Of a DNA stretch of 41,808 nt, positions 35,377 through 41,808 are shown piece by piece (the stretch's first letter is position 1; every line of letters begins with the position of its first letter). The notes under the pieces were generated by a model that worked only from the letters and a program-made list of their open reading frames with translations, had not been told where the DNA came from and searched no databases. Made by a program: the position numbers and the translations under genes. Source of the DNA: PVC group bacterium (GTDB taxonomy: Bacteria; Verrucomicrobiota; Kiritimatiellia; UBA8416); contig PXBF01000037.1 in NCBI GenBank assembly GCA_003567005.1, forward strand, positions 1 through 41,808, written 5' to 3'.

Positions 35377-36219
35377 TCAGGGGTTATATTGGAAAAGCAT
35401 GAGGCGGTAGGTTTTGTAACGGGAAAAGGTTGCTGCTGTGCGTTGTCCCTGGAAGTATTTAGTTTCCAGCTTTTCAATTTTACGTCGGAACATTCTGCGA
35501 GCGACTTTGGTTGTACGTGGATAGTTTGCCGTACAGTAACGAAAGATCAACTCCCACGTGGGGCGTCCGACCTGATCGAGGAAGTCATTGACCAACTCAT
35601 AATTACGTGCGGTCTCTTTCGTGATGTCTTCATCCACCAGCGTTTGGAAAGGGTATTGTTTTATGGTTTCATAAAACGCTTCCATTCTGCGACCGCCGCG
35701 AATCGGCCCGCGTTCTTCGCCCGTTCGCCGGAAAAAGTCGCAAATGAGAAGGTACCCACCGGGACGAAGTAACTTGCTGGCTTTTTCGATTGAAATTTCA
35801 TGTTTCATGTACTGGAAACTCTCACTGAACAAGACCAGGTCATATGTTTTTGCAATCTCGGCATCCTGAAATTTCGCTTCATAGATGGGGATTTCCGGTC
35901 CTACATTCTTGCGTGCTTCGGCGGTAAGGGGGCCGCTTGGAGATACACACTCCACTTTGTATGCTTTGTCGCGTAATCTTTTTGCTAGTGCACCTGCGCC
36001 ACACCCAACATCTAGAATGGTCTGCACATCTGCAGGTATGGTTTTGAGTAGCAAAGCCGCATGTTGTTCTTGTGCCTTGCGAAGGTTTTCAGGGATCACG
36101 GGAAGGTCATCGGTCCATAACCCGTAATGCAGATCATCAGATCCGAAGAAATACTTTCCCACGGTCAATCCCATTACGAGTCCAACTTCACGGGAATCCA
36201 TCGCTTTATGTTTCGCCAT
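35377..36219 (-). CDS. Class I SAM-dependent methyltransferase
   Basis: Rossmann-fold methyltransferase of 280 aa. Motif I is ILDVGCGAGALAKRL, the acidic end of strand 2 is near KVECVSPSG, and the later motif is YDLVLFSESFQYM followed by LLRPGGYLLICDFF. The first 60 residues (SDDLHYGLWTDDLP) resemble the lid of small-molecule methyltransferases such as those acting on sterols or quinones. The C terminus is very basic (about 225-265, KVARRMFRRKIEKLETKYF) and may touch membrane or nucleic acid. AGGAG before ATG 36219 supports the start. The substrate is not evident; no biosynthetic cluster surrounds it. Confidence 0.87.
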   Translation of the reverse strand: MAKHKAMDSREVGLVMGLTVGKYFFGSDDLHYGLWTDDLPVIPENLRKAQEQHAALLLKTIPADVQTILDVGCGAGALAKRLRDKAYKVECVSPSGPLTAEARKNVGPEIPIYEAKFQDAEIAKTYDLVLFSESFQYMKHEISIEKASKLLRPGGYLLICDFFRRTGEERGPIRGGRRMEAFYETIKQYPFQTLVDEDITKETARNYELVNDFLDQVGRPTWELIFRYCTANYPRTTKVARRMFRRKIEKLETKYFQGQRTAATFSRYKTYRLMLFQYNP

Positions 36220-36403
36220 TTCAAGCTCCTATGCCGGGAAACGCAGTGTCATTCGTACTACAGGTACTGCTGTTTTGTATCATAGAAATGTGTTTTGATT
36301 CCAAAGGTATTTTTTGGCATCCATGGGGTTGTGTGGGTGAGGTAAACCTTGGCGTTCTGATCTATTTATGTCTCTTTTCGTGTTGTCAATGTACGCAATG
36401 GGT

Positions 36404-37327
36404 TTATTCGTGCGGGAAGGGAAGAACATCCTTGATGTATGGGGTTCCGGTCAAGGCCATGAGGAGGCGATCGAAGCCCAATGCTACACCTGCGCATGGG
36501 GGGATGCCGTATTCGAGAGCTTGGAGAAAAGGTTCATCCAGTGCGTACACGGTTTCATTGATTTCTTTTTTGCGCTGCAGGGTATCTTGAAAGCGTTGAC
36601 GTTGTTCCTTGGGATCGATGAGTTCCGAGAAGGCGTTGGCGATTTCGAGTCCCCCCGCATATAGTTCCCAGCGTTCGGCTACGCGGGGGTCATCGTGTTT
36701 GCGGCGTGCAAGTGCAGCAACAGGAACTGGATAGTCAATGAGAATCGAGCATCGATCTGTCGGCAAACTGGGCTCGATGATGTTGACCATGTCGAGATCA
36801 AAGCGATCTGGATCAAAATTCGAGACGGGGTCCCATCCCGCCCGTTCGAGATAGATATCACGAATCGTATGGACGGCCCAGGGCGTGGAAACATCAAGCG
36901 GTGCTGCCCATGCGTCTGGCTTGTTTTTGGTGTTCGTTGATATAAGCGGATTGATGGCGTCGAATGCCTTGGCAACGAGTGTTTGCATGTCCTGCAAAAT
37001 GGTCATGTAGTCGGCATGCAGGCGATACCATTCGAGCATCATGAATTCTGGGCGGTGGCGGCTACCGTTTTCATGGGCGCGGAAACAGGGGCTCAGTTGA
37101 AAGATTGCTTCCGCGCCGGCTGCCAACATGCGCTTCATATGCAGTTCAGGTGAGGTCCGTAAGAATTCTTTGCCGGATGGTTCTGCTACGATGTGTAGTT
37201 CAGGGGCGGGGGAGGGAATACGGATAGGGGAATCCACTTCCCAGAAGCCTTGGTCGTAAAAAAAGGTTCGCATGGTCTGCGCCATCGTATGGCGCAGTTG
37301 CATTACCTGTCTGGATGGTAGGCTCAC
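36404..37327 (-). CDS. epmA: Elongation factor P--beta-lysine ligase EpmA
   Basis: Class II LysRS-like enzyme lacking the tRNA anticodon domain, which attaches (R)-beta-lysine to EF-P. The 307-aa protein has [43 protein letters not shown] (shown in two parts: motif 2 region CFRAHENG and [10 protein letters not shown]) and motif 3 [13 protein letters not shown]. Length fits EpmA (about 325 aa) rather than LysRS (about 500). The ATG overlaps the efp TGA by four bases, so enzyme and substrate protein are made together. EpmB, the lysine 2,3-aminomutase that makes beta-lysine, is not in the window. Confidence 0.93.
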   Translation of the reverse strand: MSLPSRQVMQLRHTMAQTMRTFFYDQGFWEVDSPIRIPSPAPELHIVAEPSGKEFLRTSPELHMKRMLAAGAEAIFQLSPCFRAHENGSRHRPEFMMLEWYRLHADYMTILQDMQTLVAKAFDAINPLISTNTKNKPDAWAAPLDVSTPWAVHTIRDIYLERAGWDPVSNFDPDRFDLDMVNIIEPSLPTDRCSILIDYPVPVAALARRKHDDPRVAERWELYAGGLEIANAFSELIDPKEQRQRFQDTLQRKKEINETVYALDEPFLQALEYGIPPCAGVALGFDRLLMALTGTPYIKDVLPFPHE

Positions 37328-37881
37328 CTTACGCGTTCCGCGTATTCGCCTGTGCGGGTGTCAATGCGGATCATGTCACCTTCGTTGACAAAAAGAGGTA
37401 CTTGCAATTCATACCCGCCTTCTACCGTTGCCGGCTTCATGACATTGGTAGCCGTATTTCCTTTGGCTCCCGGTTCGGTGAATTCGATTCGCCTTTCCAC
37501 GAAAATGGGTAGCTCAATCCCAATGGGTTGGCCATTGTGGAAAAGCACGTCCACCTCGATTTCCTCTTTGAGAAAGTAACGCTGATCACCAAGTACGTTT
37601 TCAGACAAATGGATTTGCTCAAAATTCTCGTCCATGAATACGTAGTCGTCAGCATCTTTATAGGAGTACACCAGTTTCTTTTCGATCAACTCGGGTTTAT
37701 CTACTTTATCATTGGATCGATATTGTTTCACCTGCGTGGATCCATCAATCATGTTCTTGATACGGCAAGTATAGATAGCCTGGCCTTTACCGGGTTTCAT
37801 GAAGTTATACTCTGTAATCACATAGGGGGTTCCATCCACCTCGATTTTCAAGCCCTTGCGTAAATCTGATGCAGAAAACAT
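37324..37881 (-). CDS. efp: Translation elongation factor P
   Basis: Binds between the P and E sites of stalled ribosomes and promotes peptide-bond formation at polyproline. The 185-aa product has the N-terminal KOW-like domain with the modification loop [12 protein letters not shown]; the target lysine is Lys32, equivalent to Lys34 of the E. coli protein. Domains II and III follow ([38 protein letters not shown]). GAGGAG is placed well before ATG 37881. It is the first gene before epmA, so the predicted modification is beta-lysylation. Confidence 0.97.
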   Translation of the reverse strand: MFSASDLRKGLKIEVDGTPYVITEYNFMKPGKGQAIYTCRIKNMIDGSTQVKQYRSNDKVDKPELIEKKLVYSYKDADDYVFMDENFEQIHLSENVLGDQRYFLKEEIEVDVLFHNGQPIGIELPIFVERRIEFTEPGAKGNTATNVMKPATVEGGYELQVPLFVNEGDMIRIDTRTGEYAERVR

Positions 37882-37941
37882 ATTTGGGTACTCCTCTGTT
37901 TTGCGCGGTTAACGGTTCGCTGGTTCATAAAAAGGGCTACC

Positions 37942-37971
37942 AGCATACGCCAGAGTCGGGGCTTGTGTCTA
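37942..37971 (-). promoter_or_regulatory. Candidate promoter of efp-epmA
   Basis: On the minus strand: -35 TAGACA (37971-37966), 18-base spacer, -10 TATGCT (37947-37942). Five of six and four of six positions match sigma-70. It would give a leader of about 50 bases before efp, and it diverges from the tRNA promoter. Confidence 0.45.
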
Positions 37972-37992
37972 GAAAAAGCGGTATGGGGGAGA

Positions 37993-38021
37993 TTGACAGA
38001 TGAATCATTGCTACGTATGGT
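37993..38021 (+). promoter_or_regulatory. Promoter of tRNA-Leu
   Basis: TTGACA (37993-37998), an ideal 17-base spacer, then TATGGT (38016-38021). The transcript would start about 15 bases before the mature tRNA 5' end at 38043. This is the best consensus promoter I see in the window. Confidence 0.7.
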
Positions 38022-38042
38022 CTGAGCTTGCAAGTGTTCGCT

Positions 38043-38127
38043 GGGCGAGTGGTGAAATTGGCAGACACGCAAGACTTAGGATCTTGTGCCGCAAGGCTTG
38101 CGGGTTCGAGTCCCGCCTCGCCCACCA
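38043..38127 (+). tRNA. tRNA-Leu (anticodon UAG)
   Basis: An 85-base class II tRNA with encoded CCA. Acceptor GGGCGAG pairs with CTCGCCC (38117-38123), discriminator A at 38124. Anticodon stem CAAGA/TCTTG encloses loop CTTAGGA, giving anticodon TAG, which reads CUN codons. A long variable arm (GCC..GGC) and T arm GCGGG-TTCGAGT-CCCGC follow. The long variable arm and discriminator A fit Leu. No clear terminator follows. Confidence 0.96.
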
Positions 38128-38209
38128 GCCTTCTCTCGGGTCAACGCCATTAAGTGGGGCACTCTCCTTTTCGCTAGACGCACATGACTCTATTTCTCAA
38201 CGGGTTGTC

Positions 38210-38237
38210 TTGCCCCGATTCGGGAAATGGATATAGT
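38210..38237 (+). promoter_or_regulatory. Candidate promoter of the cupin gene
   Basis: TTGCCC (38210-38215), 16-base spacer, TATAGT (38232-38237), with a short leader that contains the strong AAGGAGG before ATG 38269. Matches are four and five of six. Confidence 0.4.
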
Positions 38238-38268
38238 GTTGAGATGGTTCGCAAACAAGGAGGAATAT

Positions 38269-38544
38269 ATGGCTGAGATCAAGGTTGAGCATGCACCGTC
38301 GGCAGCGCGACTGGAAGCGTTGGGCGTATTTGGGTGGCCGGTGTGGACGAAGGACGTTTCGGAATTTCCCTGGTTCTACGATGAGCAGGAGGTCTGTTAT
38401 TTTCTTGAAGGCGAGATCGAGGTCACGCCGGAGGGAGGGGCTCCTGTCAAGGCGGGTAAGGGTGATTTGGTGACATTCCCGCAAGGCATGGCCTGCACGT
38501 GGAAGGTGCTGGCAGATGTGCGCAAGCATTACCGATTTGGATGA
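38269..38544 (+). CDS. Small cupin-domain protein (DUF861/Cupin_3-like)
   Basis: A 91-aa single-domain cupin. AAGGAGG (38258-38264) fixes ATG 38269. The barrel is visible from VFGWPVWTKDVSEFPWFY through CYFLEGEIEVTPEGG and GDLVTFPQGMACTWKVL, similar to the DUF861 group that includes ureidoglycine aminohydrolase-like proteins. The usual metal-binding His residues of motif 1 appear replaced (WFYDEQEVCYFLEGE, with Glu only), so a metal enzyme is not assured. Related small cupins are of unknown function. It stands alone between the tRNA and an outer-membrane protein gene. Confidence 0.85.
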   Translation: MAEIKVEHAPSAARLEALGVFGWPVWTKDVSEFPWFYDEQEVCYFLEGEIEVTPEGGAPVKAGKGDLVTFPQGMACTWKVLADVRKHYRFG

Positions 38545-38718
38545 TGATGCGGGGGAGAGTGCGCCAATACGAGAATCCGTTTGGGCGTGCGTGTGTTCGT
38601 GGGTGTGTGCGTTTCTTCATGCAGAGGTTTTTCGCATACTTCCAAGCTCACATACCCACATACTTTTTCGCCTTTTGCAGTTGCGGTACTGGTTTGCATA
38701 TAGAGCCGGGGGAATATC

Positions 38719-39453
38719 ATGGTTAAGTGGTTCGTATTGTTTTGTTGCATTGGGGGTTTCTCGGCGATGGGGGAAGTTCCGTGGGGTGTCGAGCTGGAGG
38801 GAGGCTTGCTATCGGCGGGGCGTGCGGATGTTCGCATACCGGGCGATACGGGCACGCGGTTTTCGCTGGTCGATGATCTTGATGCCAGTGATACCGCGTA
38901 TTGGCGGATGCGCCTTTCCTGGCGCAGTGCGCCGCGTCACAACTGGATTGTATCGTATGTGCCTATCGAAGTTTCGTCCTCGGGCAGACTTCTACGGGAC
39001 ACAACATATGTGGATACCGTGTTTCCAGCGGATACGGATGTGGACGCGACGTATCGATTTGATAATTATCGGCTCACATATCGTTATCTTTGGCGGGAGA
39101 CCGAGCGCTTGCAACTTGAAGTGGGCGCGACGTTTTTTGTGCGCGACGCCAAGGTCACATTGCGCTCTGATACGCAGGAGGATTCCGATTCGGACCTAGG
39201 GGTTGTGCCATTGGTGAGTTTTGCCGCTAGCTGGCAGTTGTTTCCCAGAATATCATTGCTTATAGATGGCGATGCTCTGGCTGCAACGCAAGGCCGTGCG
39301 CTGGATGTATTCGGAGGGATGCATTACCAGCCCCGCGGTAACATGTTGCTTGGTGCGGGGTACCGGATCCTGGAGGGTGGGGCGGATAATGATGATGTGT
39401 ATACCTTTGCCTTGTTCCATCACGCCGCTTTGCAGGCCATTCTGCGTTTTTGA
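38719..39453 (+). CDS. Putative outer-membrane beta-barrel protein
   Basis: A 244-aa exported protein. Signal peptide about 1-19 (WFVLFCCIGGFSAMG), then alternating amphipathic strands such as WRMRLSWRSAPRHNWIVSYV, YRLTYRYLWRETERLQLEVG and MLLGAGYRILEGG. It ends AILRF; the terminal Phe with preceding alternating hydrophobics fits BAM-dependent insertion. I do not recognise a named family; many PVC and proteobacterial barrels of this size are annotated only as hypothetical. CCGGGGGA precedes ATG 38719. No neighbour suggests a substrate. Confidence 0.75.
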   Translation: MVKWFVLFCCIGGFSAMGEVPWGVELEGGLLSAGRADVRIPGDTGTRFSLVDDLDASDTAYWRMRLSWRSAPRHNWIVSYVPIEVSSSGRLLRDTTYVDTVFPADTDVDATYRFDNYRLTYRYLWRETERLQLEVGATFFVRDAKVTLRSDTQEDSDSDLGVVPLVSFAASWQLFPRISLLIDGDALAATQGRALDVFGGMHYQPRGNMLLGAGYRILEGGADNDDVYTFALFHHAALQAILRF

Positions 39454-39504
39454 TAAAGATGATTACCATGTTGATGAGGCTTGAAACGGGTGTTGGTGGG
39501 CGGT

Positions 39505-40749
39505 ATGCTTTACGCCATGAAAGAGCAAACCTATAGTCGTGCGTTTTTGCGGGATATTCCCAAAAGCGATTTGCATTTGCATTTGGATGGTTCTTTGCGG
39601 ATCCCTACGCTCATTGAATTGGCGCAGGCCCAGCAAGTGACTTTGCCTTCTTATACGGAAGAGGGGTTACTGGACCTGGTGTTTAAGGAACGCTATGCAA
39701 ATCTTGGCGAGTATTTACAGGGATTTGCCTATACCTGTGCGGTGATGCGGGATCGTGAAACCCTTACTCGGATTGCTGCCGAGCTCGTTGAGGATAATAT
39801 AGCCGAAGGGGTGCGTTATATCGAGGTGCGTTTTGCCCCGCAATTGCATGTGCATGATGATCTGGATATGAAAACCGTGTTGGAAGCTGTTGCCGAGGGA
39901 TTGGCGCTGGGAGCGAAAGCGCACAATGCCAGTGCTGCGGTGCGCGAGGGTACGGACATTCCTTTTGAATCAGGTATCATTGCTTGCGCGTTACGCTCGA
40001 TTAAGCCGGGGATGAGTCCGTATTACAAAAAGCTGTATCAGTTATTTGCGGGAGCGCCTGTTAAAGAGCTTTGTAGTTTAGCGTCGATGGAGATGGTGCG
40101 TCAGTCTGTTGCGTTGCGCGATCAGCACGGTATCCCCATTGTGGGGTTTGATCTGGCTGGGGAAGAGGCTGGCTATCCGGCTGCATATCACATGGATGCG
40201 TATAATTACGCGCATCGCAATTTCATGCGCAAGACGGTGCATGCTGGTGAAGCCTATGGACCGGAATCGATCTTTCAGGCTTTAACGGATTGCCATGCCA
40301 ATCGTATTGGGCACGGTACCTTTATTTTTGCGGATGAGATGATTAAGGATCCGACGATCAAGGATAAGAAGGCCTATGTTGAATCGCTCGCGGATTATGT
40401 AGCCTCGCAGCGGATTACGTTGGAGGTATGTGTGACCAGTAATTTGCAGACAACGCCGACGTTTTCCTCGATTGCGGATCATCCGATCCGCGATATGATT
40501 GCACACAGTTTATCGGTGTCGGTTTGTACGGATAACCGATTGGTTTCACGTACAAGCGTAACGGATGAACTGGATCGTATTACACAAGGGATTCCTGTGA
40601 GTCTGCCGGAATTTCGTAATATTATCACGGCTGGTTTCAAGGGCAGTTTTTTTGCTGGAGGCTATCGCCGGAAGCGTGCCTATGTGCGACAGATGCTGGA
40701 ACGATTTGATGCTTGCGTGCAAAAGCACATGGGCGAATCAGCAGAATGA
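39505..40749 (+). CDS. add: Adenosine deaminase
   Basis: Zn-dependent purine salvage enzyme converting adenosine to inosine. Metal ligands are in SDLHLHLDGSLRIPT; the catalytic Glu in VHAGEAYGPESI; RIGHGT; and the last Asp in SVCTDNRLVSRTS. The DN in place of the classic DD is known from a bacterial subgroup with TDNRLMS. At about 414 aa it is longer than E. coli Add (333); extra sequence lies at about 150-190 and the C terminus. The start is uncertain: ATG 39505 follows GGTGGG, ATG 39517 and a TTG at 39481 are alternatives. The stop overlaps the exonuclease gene by four bases. Confidence 0.9.
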   Translation: MLYAMKEQTYSRAFLRDIPKSDLHLHLDGSLRIPTLIELAQAQQVTLPSYTEEGLLDLVFKERYANLGEYLQGFAYTCAVMRDRETLTRIAAELVEDNIAEGVRYIEVRFAPQLHVHDDLDMKTVLEAVAEGLALGAKAHNASAAVREGTDIPFESGIIACALRSIKPGMSPYYKKLYQLFAGAPVKELCSLASMEMVRQSVALRDQHGIPIVGFDLAGEEAGYPAAYHMDAYNYAHRNFMRKTVHAGEAYGPESIFQALTDCHANRIGHGTFIFADEMIKDPTIKDKKAYVESLADYVASQRITLEVCVTSNLQTTPTFSSIADHPIRDMIAHSLSVSVCTDNRLVSRTSVTDELDRITQGIPVSLPEFRNIITAGFKGSFFAGGYRRKRAYVRQMLERFDACVQKHMGESAE

Positions 40750-41357
40750 AGTTTGCTCGCGACATGGTGATAACGGCCATCGATTTTGAGGGGACCGGCG
40801 CTGTGCGAGGATATTCGGATGAGCCTTGGCAAGTAGGGCTTGTGCAGATTCGTGATGGGGCAGTGGATGTTTCTCGCATCTATGAGCATCTTCTCTATGT
40901 GGGTGATCGCCCCTTTAATCGCTATGCGCCCGGTCGACATGCCGCATTGCGCGCGGCGCTTCGGACTTCACCCGCATTGCCTACGCTTTGGCCCGCTTTA
41001 CGCCCCTATCTCGAGGGGCTTCCGATCGCTGCGCATAATGTGGCCACGGAGAAGCGTTATCTAACGGCGGCATTTCCGCTACATATCCCGCATGTTTGGC
41101 TCGATACGCTTAAGCTAACGAAGTTGGCGTATCCCTCGCTGTCATCGTATAAGCTGGAGGACGTCTTGCGTGCGTTGGCATTGGAGCAAGACGTACGCGC
41201 CATGTTGCCGCAGCGGGAGGCACACGATGCGCTTTACGATGCTGTCGGTTGTGCTGCGTTGTTGTGTCATCTACTCAAGCAGCCCGGATGGCGCGATGTG
41301 ACCGTGGAGGATCTTGTGGCATTACAGAAGCGCAAGCGGCGTGGATCTTCGGGTTAG
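40746..41357 (+). CDS. DnaQ-like 3'-5' exonuclease family protein (DEDDh)
   Basis: A 203-aa RNase T/DnaQ-fold protein. ExoI is ITAIDFEGTG (the DxE pair), ExoIII is the HDALYDAV segment with His and Asp. ExoII reads AAHNVATEKRYLTAAF, where the usual Asp is Glu, so activity needs proof. The fold otherwise fits the family from about residue 7 to 185; the tail is basic (KRKRRG). ATG 40746 lies in an ATGA overlap with add; an upstream in-frame ATG would sit inside add. The substrate is unknown: relatives act on DNA proofreading, RNA ends or small oligonucleotides. Confidence 0.82.
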   Translation: MKFARDMVITAIDFEGTGAVRGYSDEPWQVGLVQIRDGAVDVSRIYEHLLYVGDRPFNRYAPGRHAALRAALRTSPALPTLWPALRPYLEGLPIAAHNVATEKRYLTAAFPLHIPHVWLDTLKLTKLAYPSLSSYKLEDVLRALALEQDVRAMLPQREAHDALYDAVGCAALLCHLLKQPGWRDVTVEDLVALQKRKRRGSSG

Positions 41358-41410
41358 CACCGGCCATTGGGTGGCCCCAGATGATGCAGGGGTGAAACTT
41401 GGGAGAATTT

Positions 41411-41508
41411 GAACATCGAACATCGAACGTCCAACATTCAACGTCCAATTACGGAAGCATTTCATTCGATGTTGGACGTTGAATGTTCGATGTTGGACGT
41501 TCGAACAT
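41411..41508. repeat. Heptamer-periodic inverted repeat
   Basis: The left part (41411-41448) is a run of 7-base units of the form YSAACRT: CGAACAT, CGAACGT, CCAACAT, TCAACGT, CCAA. The right part (41466-41508) holds their complement in the same 7-base phase, with one unit extra. The spacer is about 17 bases. The arms could form a long imperfect hairpin. It lies 53 bases after the exonuclease stop. Such GAAC/CAAC heptamer arrays are familiar to me from PVC genomes; function unknown. Confidence 0.85.
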
Positions 41509-41525
41509 ATTGTGATAGATCGTTG

Positions 41526-41548
41526 AAAAAACCACAACATCTTGTGGT
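41526..41548 (-). terminator. Rho-independent terminator of the ABC transporter gene
   Basis: On the minus strand: ACCACAA, loop GATG, TTGTGGT, then TTTTTT. It begins 18 bases beyond the stop of the ABC gene (41567). Stem of seven pairs, three of them G-C, then a U run. Confidence 0.65.
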
Positions 41549-41566
41549 CACAAATGAAGTTACTGG

Positions 41567-41808
41567 CTAGAGTTCCTGTTGCTGGCAGAGGTGGGCATAG
41601 AGTCCACCGGCGGCAATAAGCGTTTCATGTGTTCCGAGGGCGACAAGTTCCCCGCCATCGAGTACCGCGATCTGGTCGGCTTTGCGGATTGTGGAGAGTC
41701 GGTGGGCGACGATAATGGTGGTGCGATCTTGCATCAGTTTTTCGAGTGCTTGTTGAATGTAGCGTTCGCTGGAGGAGTCAAGCGCACTGGTTGCTTCATC
41801 CAGAACCA
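41567..41808 (-). CDS. ABC exporter ATP-binding domain, C-terminal end (partial)
   Basis: Runs off the right edge of the window; only the last 79 residues are seen. Walker B and D-loop [20 protein letters not shown]-loop [18 protein letters not shown], then [20 protein letters not shown] and a TAG stop. This wording (ATSALD, AHRLSTI) is typical of exporter-type ABC proteins such as MsbA/LmrA, where the ATPase lies at the C terminus after a membrane domain. The substrate cannot be judged without the missing part. A hairpin terminator follows. Confidence 0.9.
   Translation of the reverse strand, partial: VLDEATSALDSSSERYIQQALEKLMQDRTTIIVAHRLSTIRKADQIAVLDGGELVALGTHETLIAAGGLYAHLCQQQEL

Noticed and set aside
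31985..36219. SNF2 ATPase plus methyltransferase as a defence system (DISARM-like)
   Set aside because: The methyltransferase has no DNA-methylase motifs and the other expected partners are absent; neighbours are housekeeping genes.
36384..36389. TTGACA on the minus strand upstream of the SAM methyltransferase gene
   Set aside because: A perfect -35 but no acceptable -10 at 15-18 bases, so I do not call a promoter.

Overview
The window reads as chromosomal housekeeping DNA from a Gram-negative bacterium, most likely of the PVC superphylum (Verrucomicrobiota / Kiritimatiellota-like). Signs of an outer membrane are a TolC-type channel, RND efflux remnants and two exported proteins ending in Phe. 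PVC placement is inferred from a very divergent FtsZ inside a conventional dcw-type cluster, a heptamer-periodic intergenic repeat of a kind I associate with PVC genomes, and a 47-residue protein opening with GLADRDYMR. No marker such as 16S rRNA is present, so the assignment is tentative. The + strand is richer in G than C in the stretches I tallied, including inside minus-strand genes, which suggests it is the leading strand.

Layout. (1) 410-10741, + strand: one long, tightly packed cluster, ctpA-like protease, tsaD, murC, ddl, ftsQ, ftsA, ftsZ, pyrE and a polytopic glycosyltransferase. It links peptidoglycan precursor synthesis to the divisome; murB and murG are not here. (2) 10769-11935, minus: a membrane-anchored protein of unknown function with a Pro/Thr-rich linker and coiled coil. 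(3) 12060-14179, +: the 47-aa ORF, a polyprenyl-phosphate-type GT2 glycosyltransferase and a CPBP membrane protease. (4) 22954-14181, minus: hybrid histidine kinase, then an ankyrin-MORN exported protein, leuS, a 37-aa membrane peptide, serS and a GmhB-like phosphatase; from ank-MORN onward the genes are joined by ATGA overlaps or very short gaps. (5) 23224-26857, +: rsmE, rlmB, phosphoglucomutase and a small exported protein. (6) 37881-26918, minus: efp-epmA (translational fidelity at polyproline), a SAM methyltransferase, a SWIM/SNF2 helicase-like ATPase, a broken RND efflux operon (adaptor with a nonsense codon, permease with a roughly 600-residue internal loss, intact TolC-like channel), and a variant shikimate kinase-like protein. 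(7) 38043-41357, +: tRNA-Leu(UAG) with a good promoter, a small cupin, an outer-membrane beta-barrel candidate, adenosine deaminase and a DEDDh exonuclease. (8) 41411-41808: the heptamer inverted repeat, a terminator and the 3' end of an ABC exporter on the minus strand.

I see no CRISPR array, insertion sequence, phage or rRNA. I did not find a clearly new multi-gene system. The items most worth following are the divergent FtsZ, the two very small ORFs, the ankyrin-MORN fusion, the doubly damaged RND operon and the heptamer repeat.
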